Shown piece after piece: positions 33,151-41,738 of a stretch of 52,101 nt of DNA (within the stretch, counting starts at the first letter, position 1; the number at the start of each line of letters is the position of its first letter). The notes under the pieces are model-generated. The model worked only from the letters and a program-made list of their open reading frames with translations, was not told the DNA's origin and did not search any database. The stretch is taken from contig NZDM01000002.1 of the NCBI GenBank assembly GCA_002690085.1, positions 1 through 52,101 on the forward strand. The letters are read 5' to 3'. Origin of the DNA: Flavobacteriaceae bacterium (GTDB lineage Bacteria; Bacteroidota; Bacteroidia; Flavobacteriales; Flavobacteriaceae). The translations under genes were made by a program, and so were the position numbers.

Positions 33151-34680
33151 CCGTATCATATTTTTATAAGGTGTATTTATGGTCTCAACCTCTATATTTA
33201 TAGTAAAATTAGTATTATTAAGATTTATCTGACGTCCATTTTCATCTAGAATCCTGATTTTAAGCTTTTTAATTCTCACTGGTCCAAAGTAATTTCTTTT
33301 TTTAAAAATACGATCAGATGAGTCTTCAAACAGTATATCAGTCCCATTAACTGCATTGGGTATTTTACCTAAGATATTTCGAATGTTAAATGAGTATTCC
33401 GTGTGACAGTTATAATTCAAAACTACCGGATTATTATTATTAAAATCATCAACTTCTAGTAAAAAGTAGTTTGTTCCAATAAGATTAGCTGGGGCATCTG
33501 CATTAATTCCAAGTAAACATGTTGTAGTTGGACATGTAATATAACTACCTGTCATAGTATAATGTGATTCTCTAAAACCCATCATCCAACCTAGATTGTA
33601 GAATAAGTTTCTTTCAGGGTATAATGGATGTCTAAAATCCAACTGAAAGGCATATGCCATTCCAGTCGGAGGAGTAATAGGATTACCATCTGCATCTTCA
33701 GTTCTTAATACAAAATGAAAACGGCCTGATAAACAATCGTATTTTAATTCAACAATATTCAGGTCAGTATTTGTAGTTTCTAGGAAGATACAATTAATTG
33801 TATCCATTAGCTCTGTTACAGAATATGTTCCTTGAGATATTGCTATGGTATGTTCAATAACATCATTCACATTCCCCCCTTCAACGGGCGGCATTGTCTC
33901 ATCAAAATGAAATGTAGTAATTCTAAAAATATTAGTTCCTAAATATTCAGATATAGGATAATATCCATTCATCATTTCTAATCCTGCTAGCTTAATGCTA
34001 ACAACATTAGATAATGGTTCTTGTAATTCAATTGTAAAGTCTGACTCAGCATTTTTATAACCACGGTTTGTAGATTTACCACAAGCCTCTAATTCTACCA
34101 CCTTTTTAACAATTGCTGGATTATTTCTACAAAATGTTTTTTCTCTAATTAAATCTCCTTGAGAAGGGAAGGTTTCTTGATAATCTGGCTCAATATGGCA
34201 ATTATATGGTTTATATTCAGGACGAAACTTACTATTAATTGTTAAAAGATAAGTTATTGTTTCTCTTTCAACAGGATTTACAGTGCCTCTAGCATATGGT
34301 CTAGAATATGCGGATATTGACTGAGCGGTTGGCACAGCTTCAGTTAGATTACCGGCATAGATTTTAGGATGAACAATTTCTACATTATCGTCCCTACCAG
34401 GTACAACAATATTATCGGGAATTATAGGTAATGGCGGTAATGCGAGTGTATTTCTATGTGTTTCTGTTATCTCAAATCCTTTCATAAGACATACCCTAAC
34501 GAAACAGTCTTGAAAAAACTTAATTAAACCTGGAGTATCTTCAGTTTCTACTAATTTAACTTTCTGAATAGTTCTATCTATTTTATCTGCTAGAATATCA
34601 ACAGTTAATGAATCATCATTTCTGACTTTCAAGAGAGAGATAATTTCATTATTGTTATAATTATCAACGTTTGTATCCAT
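33148..34680 (-). CDS. Virion structural protein, IDSQYR-type family, copy 1
   Basis: The 510-residue protein is paralogous to the product of 38653-40149. Shared features, in order: an N-terminal helical region starting MDTNVDNYNNNEI; a strand reading YLLTINSKFRPEY where the paralogue has VIIDSQYRANI; FTIELQEPLSNVVSIKLAGL against FSVDLTETLSNVISMELYSV; LGTNIFRI; NLGWMMGFRE; and YFGPVRIKKLKIRILDENGR near the end. This pattern is recurrent in giant-virus virion proteins of unknown position, with several copies per genome. No catalytic motif is visible. Start is the first ATG. A beta-rich minor capsid or internal virion role is inferred. Confidence 0.78.
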   Translation of the reverse strand: MDTNVDNYNNNEIISLLKVRNDDSLTVDILADKIDRTIQKVKLVETEDTPGLIKFFQDCFVRVCLMKGFEITETHRNTLALPPLPIIPDNIVVPGRDDNVEIVHPKIYAGNLTEAVPTAQSISAYSRPYARGTVNPVERETITYLLTINSKFRPEYKPYNCHIEPDYQETFPSQGDLIREKTFCRNNPAIVKKVVELEACGKSTNRGYKNAESDFTIELQEPLSNVVSIKLAGLEMMNGYYPISEYLGTNIFRITTFHFDETMPPVEGGNVNDVIEHTIAISQGTYSVTELMDTINCIFLETTNTDLNIVELKYDCLSGRFHFVLRTEDADGNPITPPTGMAYAFQLDFRHPLYPERNLFYNLGWMMGFRESHYTMTGSYITCPTTTCLLGINADAPANLIGTNYFLLEVDDFNNNNPVVLNYNCHTEYSFNIRNILGKIPNAVNGTDILFEDSSDRIFKKRNYFGPVRIKKLKIRILDENGRQINLNNTNFTINIEVETINTPYKNMIR

Positions 34681-34742
34681 TACTATATGTTGTGGTAAAA
34701 TCGAGATCTAGTCATCGCATAATTAATATTTATCAATTGTAT

Positions 34743-35213
34743 ATGAAAGTGTGTAAAACATGGTGTTTTGTTGCTATTGCTTTCTTTGTGGCTGATATTT
34801 ACATGGCATTAACTGCTGATAAAAGCAATTATAAAGATGCGTTTGTTAAAACTCTTGATAATGATCAAAAACAAAAATATGAAAAAATAATTAGGGAGCG
34901 CCGAAATATATATTTTAAAGGGTATGCTGTTGGTATAGTTTTATCAATATTGTTCTTAATAATGACTGATAAGCTAAAAAAAACTAATCTAATGTCCACA
35001 GGAATTATTTGTTCTGTAGGCGGTATTACTTTACTAACTTGCTATCTATTTTATATTATTCATCCTAAATCAGATTACATGATTCTTAGTTTATCCAAGG
35101 CAGAACAAAGAGAAAAATGGCTTGATATTTATAGACATATGCAATTGAAATATCACATGGGTCTTGCGTTTGGTGTAATTGCAGCAATGTTTATGGCAAA
35201 ATCAACTTGTTAG
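34743..35213 (+). CDS. Four-segment membrane protein, conserved giant-virus type
   Basis: The open frame reaches back to a TTG at 34671 overlapping the divergent gene. The first ATG is 34743 (MKVCKTWCFVAIAFFVADIY), giving 156 residues. Four hydrophobic segments are visible, the first near the N-terminus and the last at GLAFGVIAAMFMA. Charged loops include EKIIRERRNIYFKGY and a conserved-looking AEQREKWLDIYRHMQLKYHM. The arrangement resembles small membrane proteins that recur across Mimiviridae, some of them in the virion's inner membrane. Function unknown. Confidence 0.7.
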   Translation: MKVCKTWCFVAIAFFVADIYMALTADKSNYKDAFVKTLDNDQKQKYEKIIRERRNIYFKGYAVGIVLSILFLIMTDKLKKTNLMSTGIICSVGGITLLTCYLFYIIHPKSDYMILSLSKAEQREKWLDIYRHMQLKYHMGLAFGVIAAMFMAKSTC

Positions 35214-35316
35214 AAAAGTATTTTTTGATCTCTTATTAAGAGCATAACCGCGTTTACAAAAAAATGAAACTGCTCTTTCTTTCCTACATTAAAACATACT
35301 CAAAGTGAAACCGAAA

Positions 35317-35586
35317 ATGTATTTCAATCAAAATCTTTGCTACGCTTTCCTAACCATGCTTGGTCTTGGCTTTGGAAACATATTATGCGATGAGCATTTC
35401 AGTGGAAACAGAATGAATGATAATGTGATCATGATGTGGCCGATACTAGCTGTTTTGGGATTTATAGCTACGGATCTACTTGTGTATTACTTTATGATTA
35501 TGGTCTCTATAGGGTGGATGTCACGGGTTTACATTCAAACATTCTCTATTTATTCAAATCCGGACGGAAGTCCAGTTCTTCAGTAA
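35317..35586 (+). CDS. Small membrane protein, unknown
   Basis: I use the ATG at 35317 (MYFNQNLCYAFLTMLGLGFG) rather than the GTG at 35305, giving 89 residues. There is one hydrophobic segment at the N-terminus and a long one (about residues 38-70) that could cross the membrane twice. No family is recognised. The GC-rich T-shaped palindrome lies about 95 bases past its stop. Confidence 0.6.
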   Translation: MYFNQNLCYAFLTMLGLGFGNILCDEHFSGNRMNDNVIMMWPILAVLGFIATDLLVYYFMIMVSIGWMSRVYIQTFSIYSNPDGSPVLQ

Positions 35587-35679
35587 AAACTTAACTAACA
35601 AAAAACACACAAATAGTAGTCTAGTCGTAAACCACACGTCTCAGCGAAAAATAAGTTATTTTTATTCTTTCTTAAGTTT

Positions 35680-35729
35680 AGTTTTTGAACAGCCCGTAGG
35701 GCATGCGGCGTAGCCGCTGTTCAAAAACT
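35680..35729. repeat. T-shaped palindrome: outer stem with two GTA-loop hairpins
   Basis: Outer arms AGTTTTTGAACA (35680-35691) and TGTTCAAAAACT (35718-35729) pair perfectly. Between them are two perfect hairpins with the same GTA loop: GCCC-GTA-GGGC (35692-35702) and GCGGC-GTA-GCCGC (35705-35717), separated only by AT. The whole can fold as a three-way junction. The GC-rich centre contrasts sharply with its AT-rich surroundings. It lies in the 212-base gap before the BCS1-like gene. A mobile palindromic unit or a strong 3'-end signal is possible. Confidence 0.85.
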
Positions 35730-35798
35730 GTATTCTATTAGCGCCTGTAATTTATGTAAATTGGCTTAGATAGATATATCAGATATACTAGAACCGAT

Positions 35799-37328
35799 AT
35801 GTTTGGTACACATAATGGAATGTTCCTGCAAGGCACTATGATGTCTATGTTATTTAGGGACAATCAATCCAATTATTTCATCTATTTCGCAACAATAATT
35901 ATACTATATAACATCCTTGACTCAATTATTGATGATCAGAATCCATATATCAAAAAACTATTACCATATTGGTTTTGTGGTAGCTTGAATATCAACAAGG
36001 TCACAATTGAAGGAACTATAGCGTGTCACAATGGACCTTGGAACTCAAGAATTAGTGCTCATCTTTCTGACGAGTTTAATGCAGTAATGGAATATATAAA
36101 CAAATATGGAAATGGTATGGCCAAATCATTGAAACAAATTATGATTCATGATGAAGAACGCAACTATGGATCAAATGACGGAAAAGGGATTTATATTTGT
36201 GATTCTCAAAATCCAATGCGAATTGACAAAGATATAATTTGTATAATTGATTCAATTGATGAACATGCTGAAGATAGCAATAAGGAACGCGGAGCGGCAT
36301 CAAAAACTAAACGTCTTTCTATAGTACTTATTTCAAATACGCTCACTGTTCTTCAAATTAAAAACAAAATAGCCAAAATCACAAATGAGTTTATTGATAA
36401 TATAAAACAGCAAAAAAAGGAGAAGTTGTTTATTTACAGATATAGAAAAACAAATTATGATGATGATGATAGAGGAGATTCATCTTCATGGCATGAAGTA
36501 GAGTTTACATCAACTAGAACGTTTAACAACATGTTTTTTAAAGGAAAGGACGGATTTCTTGAAAAGGTACATTTCTTTATTAATAATGAGCAATGGTACC
36601 GTGATAATGGACATCCATATACTCTTGGCATTGGACTAAAAGGACCACCAGGTACTGGTAAAACTTCTTTGATAAAAGCTCTTGCTAATCTGTTAAATAG
36701 ACATATTGTTGAGATACCACTGAGTGAAATGAAAAATGAAGAACAGTTTTTTAATGCATATTTTGAAACAAAATATAAGCGTCGTGATAAGCAAACCCTT
36801 GAATGGAGTGATAAAATCATGCTTTTTGAAGATATTGATGCACAATGTGACTTAGTAAAAACTAGATCTGAAAGTATTGATTTACAGGAATCAACACAAA
36901 TTGATCTATCTGGATCGGCACTTGATATTACCAAACTAAAACTAAATAAATCAAAGGATGGTAATGAAACATTTTCATTTGTTCAGCCGCCCAAAAAGGA
37001 TGAATCTCCGATTACCCTGTCTACCATTCTAAATGTACTTGATGGAATAAGAGAAAATCATGGTAGAGTTATGATAATTACTTCTAATCATTATGAGAAG
37101 CTTGATCCAGCTCTTACTCGAAGAGGTCGTATTGATATTGAGTTAGAAATGGGAAACGCAGATATAGAAATTGTAAAGCAGATTTATCGACATTCATTTG
37201 GGGAAGAACTTTCTAGTAATGATGAGTTTTTACTAAATGAAATTAATTTACCTACATGTGATGTAGTAAGTCATTTGAAATATGGTTCAAAAAAAGAGGC
37301 TTTTATTCAGCAGCTTTTGAATAGCTAG
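35799..37328 (+). CDS. BCS1-like AAA ATPase
   Basis: The 509-residue protein has a hydrophobic N-terminal segment (YFIYFATIIILYNILDSII, about 26-44), a middle region and a C-terminal AAA domain. Walker A is GPPGTGKTS near 282, Walker B is KIMLFEDIDAQ near 342, and the second region of homology with arginine fingers is SNHYEKLDPALTRRGRIDIE near 428. The order matches mitochondrial BCS1, which moves folded Fe-S protein across the inner membrane. Giant viruses often carry such homologues; their substrate is unknown. A 60-residue insertion rich in Ser and Asp lies between Walker B and the arginine-finger region. The GC-rich palindrome lies 70 bases upstream. Confidence 0.87.
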   Translation: MFGTHNGMFLQGTMMSMLFRDNQSNYFIYFATIIILYNILDSIIDDQNPYIKKLLPYWFCGSLNINKVTIEGTIACHNGPWNSRISAHLSDEFNAVMEYINKYGNGMAKSLKQIMIHDEERNYGSNDGKGIYICDSQNPMRIDKDIICIIDSIDEHAEDSNKERGAASKTKRLSIVLISNTLTVLQIKNKIAKITNEFIDNIKQQKKEKLFIYRYRKTNYDDDDRGDSSSWHEVEFTSTRTFNNMFFKGKDGFLEKVHFFINNEQWYRDNGHPYTLGIGLKGPPGTGKTSLIKALANLLNRHIVEIPLSEMKNEEQFFNAYFETKYKRRDKQTLEWSDKIMLFEDIDAQCDLVKTRSESIDLQESTQIDLSGSALDITKLKLNKSKDGNETFSFVQPPKKDESPITLSTILNVLDGIRENHGRVMIITSNHYEKLDPALTRRGRIDIELEMGNADIEIVKQIYRHSFGEELSSNDEFLLNEINLPTCDVVSHLKYGSKKEAFIQQLLNS

Positions 37329-37366
37329 TTAATACGTTTAAACATTATTATACATGTAATAACATC

Positions 37367-38479
37367 ATGGAAGAAACAATGGATGATGTTATTGAAACAT
37401 ATTTACCAGATAATGAATGTATTAGTGAGTTTCATTCACTCTCTCTAGAAAATAAACAAAAGGTTATTCGATTAGGATTATTTGTTTATAAAGAAGGAGC
37501 AAATAAACTTCAAGGTTGGGACAATGAGGACTGGCAAAAAAAGATAGATGAAATTAATAAAACTCATGAAATCGCGATTAAACAAGCTGGGAAGCAATAT
37601 GAATCTCTCCAGCAATCTTTTGATCAATACAAACAATATGCTACTGAGCAACAAACAATATGTATAGAAGGAGCAGTCATGGGTGAAAGAACTAAATATG
37701 ATATGCAAATAAAAAGTTTAACTGAAACTAACAGTGATTTATTGAGTAAACTTAATAGTTTACAAAGTGAAGTGGAACAAAGATATGCTCAAAGATTTGA
37801 AACTCTAATTGCAAATCATCAGAAGATTTTAATGGATGAAAGAGACAAACGTGATTCAATGAGACAAGATTACGAATCTAAATTGCAACGTCAACAAAAC
37901 TCTTCATTAAAAGGTAAGGATGGTGAAGGTATGGTTTATTCAAGACTTAATATGATGTTCCCTACTGCAGATGTAGAGGATACACATACAATTCCACATA
38001 GAGGTGACTTTATTTTAAGGGTAGAAGGTATGACAGTTATGATCGAAACAAAAAACTATTCTCGTAATGTTCAGAAAGCAGAAATAGATAAGTTTTATTC
38101 TGATATTGATAATCCTGCAAATAGCGATATTGAAGCTGCTGTATTTGTAAGTTTACATACTGGAATCTGTAATAGAGATGATTTTCAATTTGAAGTTAGA
38201 AATGGCACGCCTTTAATTTTCATACACAATCTGGTAAACAATTTTGATAGTATTAAACTGGCTCTTAGTTTTTTTAAAATGATTTCTGATCAGGGAAAGA
38301 TAGATTTTAGCCATAAAGAAACCATTGATGCATTTAAAAATCTTGCCTCTGGAATAAAACGTAATTTTCAAAAGCAAAAAACAACATTAGATAGATATTA
38401 TACTAGTCAAATGGAATTAATTACACTTCAACAATCTAATATTAGTGACTTGTATGGTGTTGTTAAACAAAAGTTCTAA
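37367..38479 (+). CDS. Coiled-coil protein with a PD-(D/E)XK-like nuclease domain
   Basis: The 370-residue protein has a long coiled coil (about 55-180). A compact domain follows that begins GKDGEGMVYSRLNMMFP and contains DTHTIPHRGDFIL (candidate Asp) and VMIETKNYSRNV (candidate E-x-K), then a strand-helix-strand tail. This is the arrangement of PD-(D/E)XK nucleases, with Glu, Asp and E-x-K in the right order. The type is recurrent in giant viruses. It may process viral DNA or act in recombination; DNA cleavage is predicted only from the motif. It starts 38 bases after the BCS1-like gene and probably shares expression with it. Confidence 0.75.
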   Translation: MEETMDDVIETYLPDNECISEFHSLSLENKQKVIRLGLFVYKEGANKLQGWDNEDWQKKIDEINKTHEIAIKQAGKQYESLQQSFDQYKQYATEQQTICIEGAVMGERTKYDMQIKSLTETNSDLLSKLNSLQSEVEQRYAQRFETLIANHQKILMDERDKRDSMRQDYESKLQRQQNSSLKGKDGEGMVYSRLNMMFPTADVEDTHTIPHRGDFILRVEGMTVMIETKNYSRNVQKAEIDKFYSDIDNPANSDIEAAVFVSLHTGICNRDDFQFEVRNGTPLIFIHNLVNNFDSIKLALSFFKMISDQGKIDFSHKETIDAFKNLASGIKRNFQKQKTTLDRYYTSQMELITLQQSNISDLYGVVKQKF

Positions 38480-38514
38480 TTTTGTGAACACATAATAGTG
38501 TGCTCAAAAAATTA

Positions 38515-38599
38515 TCTCGGGAACCGGATTTGAACCAGTGACCAATGGAAACCTACTTTCTTCTACAGTCCATCGCTCTACCAACTGAGCTATCCCGAG
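38515..38599 (-). tRNA. tRNA-Tyr (GUA) with a 12-base intron
   Basis: Read on the minus strand the cloverleaf is complete: acceptor CTCGGGA with TCCCGAG, D-arm GCTC/GAGC, anticodon stem ATGGA/TCCAT, anticodon GTA (38564-38566), T-arm ACTGG-TTCAAAT-CCGGT, discriminator A. Between position 37 (G) and 38 (T) there are 12 extra bases (38551-38562), the canonical place of eukaryotic tRNA introns. The mature length is 73 and CCA is not encoded. Splicing would need the host tRNA endonuclease and ligase. An AAAATTGA element lies 36 bases upstream. Confidence 0.93.
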
Positions 38600-38635
38600 G
38601 GGGTTAACACCACAATATTTATATTTATCTTTTTA

Positions 38636-38643
38636 TCAATTTT
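38636..38643 (-). promoter_or_regulatory. AAAATTGA element upstream of tRNA-Tyr
   Basis: An exact octamer on the minus strand, 36 bases from the tRNA 5' end, the same spacing as for early protein genes here. It lies just past the stop of the virion gene at 38653. Confidence 0.4.
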
Positions 38644-38652
38644 ATAACGCAC

Positions 38653-40149
38653 TTAATATTGATATAATTGTTGAACCTTAAAAGTAAAAGACCAATCTAT
38701 ACCATTTAAATCAAGGAGATTGCCTTTATCATCTTGTAACTCAACTCCTACTCTATCTATTGTAACAGGGCCAAAGTAATCTCTACTGTTACTTGCCATA
38801 TCAGGGCCTAAAATTGTTATTGTTGAACCATGAGGATCATTACCCACAGGTATGACGCCTAGTACATTATTTGTTGTTGGAGCAACATTTCTTGTCTTTT
38901 TGGCTATTCTTGATTCATATATTTTATTTATTGTAAACAATTGTGCTCTAGTTAGCTGCCTTGGTGCAGCCATTGTAGCTATTGCATTACCCGAACTATC
39001 CGTAGTAAGATTATTACAGGAAGAATATTTTGGCAAATCTAATTTATTAGATGTAATATTTGTACCAATAATACCTTTATTTAATCGATTATGATTGTAA
39101 TCATCTAGTGTTAACAAAAGGTACTGTGGCCCATTTAAGTTAGGCGCTGCTTGAGCCCATGTGTAATCAGAGTTATTAACAGAAGTAAATAAACTTCCTG
39201 TAGAATCATCATATTGTTCTCGAAATCCTATAGTCCACCCCAAATTATTATTTGAAAATGAGTTTGTTACACATGAATTACAACTAGGATCTGTAGGTGT
39301 TTCTTGTCCATTATACCATATAATTGTATTATACCCAGATCCACTTGCCTTTACTCCAATTCGATTAGTAATAGAATTATAACTCATATCGATATTGTAA
39401 TAAGATGGATTTGAATTAATATAATCTACAAAAACACTAGCATTTTCATAATAACCATCTGTAACCACCTTATAAGTTAAATCACTTTGATCTGATGTTT
39501 CAACACCATAACAACTATTACCAATAAATCCTGAAATGTTATTCCATGTTTTTGGAAATTGAACTGAATAAAGTTCCATTGATATTACATTACTCAGTGT
39601 CTCAGTTAAATCAACTGAAAACGAAGTTGGATATGAAGGTTCAGTGATATTCTGACCTGCATAAGGAAAGATATTAGCTCGATATTGACTATCAATAATT
39701 ACTGTTCTCTCAACAACATTTTTTAGATTTGGATTAATAGTGCCTTGAGCCACAGGAAGATTAAATACTTGATTCACACCTAGAGTTTCTCGTTTCATTT
39801 GAAAATGATCATTATCAAAAGTTTGAACCTTATTTTGTCTAGAAGTAACTCTATCTGCTTGAGTAGGATCTGATTGAGTCAAAGATTGATTATGCCACCA
39901 ATCAAGGAGCTGATCAGTAGCTTGTTCATTAAAAGATCCTTCTTCTTCCTGTGTACTTAAAGTTTGCAACACCTTAGATCTAGCCTGTTTTAAAAATGTA
40001 ACAATGGTTTCGTTTCCTTCTTCTGAAGCTTTACTAATCAATCGATTTGATACTATTTCTATTTGACTTGATGATGGGTTGGTCAAACCTAATAGGTCTA
40101 AAATATCAGCTGTGGACCAATTATCAATATTTGTATCTAATTCACTCAT
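38653..40149 (-). CDS. Virion structural protein, IDSQYR-type family, copy 2
   Basis: The 498-residue protein begins MSELDTNIDNWSTADILDLL. It carries the typical strand VIIDSQYRANIFPY near 151, the segment FSVDLTETLSNVISMELYSV near 180, NLGWTIGFREQYDD near 292 and, near the end, YFGPVTIDRVGVELQDDKGN. It aligns through most of its length with the product of 33148-34680. The N-terminal 50 residues also resemble each other (TNxDN, then a helical IDxLL pattern). No enzyme motif is visible. These families appear in giant-virus virions, so a structural role is likely. The tRNA follows closely on the same strand. Confidence 0.82.
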   Translation of the reverse strand: MSELDTNIDNWSTADILDLLGLTNPSSSQIEIVSNRLISKASEEGNETIVTFLKQARSKVLQTLSTQEEEGSFNEQATDQLLDWWHNQSLTQSDPTQADRVTSRQNKVQTFDNDHFQMKRETLGVNQVFNLPVAQGTINPNLKNVVERTVIIDSQYRANIFPYAGQNITEPSYPTSFSVDLTETLSNVISMELYSVQFPKTWNNISGFIGNSCYGVETSDQSDLTYKVVTDGYYENASVFVDYINSNPSYYNIDMSYNSITNRIGVKASGSGYNTIIWYNGQETPTDPSCNSCVTNSFSNNNLGWTIGFREQYDDSTGSLFTSVNNSDYTWAQAAPNLNGPQYLLLTLDDYNHNRLNKGIIGTNITSNKLDLPKYSSCNNLTTDSSGNAIATMAAPRQLTRAQLFTINKIYESRIAKKTRNVAPTTNNVLGVIPVGNDPHGSTITILGPDMASNSRDYFGPVTIDRVGVELQDDKGNLLDLNGIDWSFTFKVQQLYQY

Positions 40150-40208
40150 CTTGATGTATATACAATATGGATACTTTTAAGCTGTGCGTTTTTGAGTTAC
40201 TTTTTGGA

Positions 40209-40216
40209 AAAATTGA
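40209..40216 (+). promoter_or_regulatory. Early promoter element AAAATTGA
   Basis: An exact octamer 20 bases before the ATG at 40237, and 65 before the in-frame ATG at 40282, which would still include the whole RING. Confidence 0.55.
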
Positions 40217-40236
40217 TCTCTAAATATGGTAGGTTA

Positions 40237-41709
40237 ATGATGGCATCCCCTGGAATCAACAAAGTATTACAAGTACAAAACATGACTGACTGCCCAATCT
40301 GCTGCGAGACTTTCAATAAAAGCACCAATGCTCCGGTAACATGTGAATATGCTGACTGTGGTTATGTAGCATGCAAAAGTTGTGTTCGGACATACCTTAC
40401 AACAACAAATGCTGATCCATGTTGCATGAAATGCAATAAAACATTTAGTATGACATTTATGAATGACAATCTAAATCGATCATTTGTTTCAAAAGACTAT
40501 CGTAATCATCGTTCTCAACTTCTTCTGGAACGGGCAATCAGCCAATTGCCTGAAGCAATGGGTGAAGTTGAGCGACGCGTTCAGGTAGAAGAAAAAAAGA
40601 AAGATGTTCATGAGTTGCAAGCTCAAATGCGGGAACTGCAAGCTCGCCTTAGAATACAACAAAATGAACTCTGGCAAATGGAAAATAAAAAGACTGAAGT
40701 TGTAAAGCGCAAGTTTGTTATGGGTTGTCCTCGAGAAGATTGTCGAGGATTCTTGAGTTCTCAGTATAAATGTGGACTTTGCAACTATCATACTTGTCCT
40801 AATTGTCTATGTGTTAAAGGTCCTCATGCAGACTCTGAACATACCTGTAATCCAGACGATGTAGCTAGTGCTGAGCTTATCAAATCACAGACAAAACCTT
40901 GTCCTGCATGTGGTGAAAGAATCTCTAAAATTGAAGGTTGTGATCAAATGTGGTGCACATCCTGTCATACGGCTTTCAGTTGGAGAACTGGAGCTATTGA
41001 CAATGGCGTTGTTCATAATCCTCACTTCTTCCAGTTTCAGAGGCAAAATGCTAATGGTCAAGCAGATGGACAGCCTGGACGTGGTATGGGTCAGTGCAAT
41101 GCAAATAACATGCCAGGATATTATCTGATGCGACGTGTTGATGAGCAATTGCGTCGTTCTACCACATCAGTCACACTTTCAAGATCGCTTGGTCGGCAGG
41201 TTATGGATATCTATCGTATGCTTACCCACATTCGTGCACACGAAGTAAGAAGATACCAAAATAAGGTTCGAGAAGAAGCTGATACTATGGGTATTCGTGT
41301 AGACTATTTGTTGAAAAAAGTTACAAAAGAAGAGATGCAGCGCAAGCTTTACAACACTGATCGATCTAGGAGGCGTAATGCTTTGATTCTCAACCTATTT
41401 GAAGTAATCGGAGATGTAGGTCTAGAGTGGGTTTGGGGACTTTGTAATGCAACTGCTACTGGTGAAGCCTTCGTGCAGCTTATTCAAAATGAAGTAAAAA
41501 AAATAGATGAATTGTTTGAGTATTGCAATCGTGAATGGGCTAAGATCTCATATGATCATCGAATTACTGTTCCCGTCATCCAATACATCAATGGTCTTGA
41601 AATCAGAAAATACAATTTGTACAAATCTGGTAAACAAGAGGGCATTAATGATTATGAGTCACCAGAGTTCCTAACTTGGGCTAATTCCCTACTTACACCA
41701 GCAGTTTAA
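40237..41709 (+). CDS. RBR-type (RING-IBR-RING2) E3 ubiquitin ligase
   Basis: The longer frame starts at a TTG at 40192. I use the ATG at 40237 (490 residues), with 40240 or 40282 possible given the promoter at 40209. RING1 is CPICCETF...CEYADCGYVACKSC...CCMKC. A coiled coil follows (about 95-165). Next come an IBR-like block (CPREDCRGFLSSQYKCGLC, CPNCLC, HTC) and RING2 (CPACGERISKIEGCDQMWCT then CHTAFSW), in which the Cys after I-x-K-x-x-G is the expected catalytic residue that carries ubiquitin. The C-terminal 230 residues are not recognised and may bind the target. As an early gene it probably redirects host ubiquitination. Confidence 0.87.
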   Translation: MMASPGINKVLQVQNMTDCPICCETFNKSTNAPVTCEYADCGYVACKSCVRTYLTTTNADPCCMKCNKTFSMTFMNDNLNRSFVSKDYRNHRSQLLLERAISQLPEAMGEVERRVQVEEKKKDVHELQAQMRELQARLRIQQNELWQMENKKTEVVKRKFVMGCPREDCRGFLSSQYKCGLCNYHTCPNCLCVKGPHADSEHTCNPDDVASAELIKSQTKPCPACGERISKIEGCDQMWCTSCHTAFSWRTGAIDNGVVHNPHFFQFQRQNANGQADGQPGRGMGQCNANNMPGYYLMRRVDEQLRRSTTSVTLSRSLGRQVMDIYRMLTHIRAHEVRRYQNKVREEADTMGIRVDYLLKKVTKEEMQRKLYNTDRSRRRNALILNLFEVIGDVGLEWVWGLCNATATGEAFVQLIQNEVKKIDELFEYCNREWAKISYDHRITVPVIQYINGLEIRKYNLYKSGKQEGINDYESPEFLTWANSLLTPAV

Positions 41710-41738
41710 AAATCTAAAAACACAAAAATATAATTAAA

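Noticed and set aside
35680..35729. Genome terminal hairpin or inverted terminal repeat
   Set aside because: It is internal, flanked by ordinary genes on both sides, and only 50 bases long.
40927..40934. AAAATTGA inside the RBR ligase gene
   Set aside because: It lies within coding sequence with no start codon at the usual distance; several such octamers are expected by chance. The same applies to copies near 25115, 30492 and 48959.
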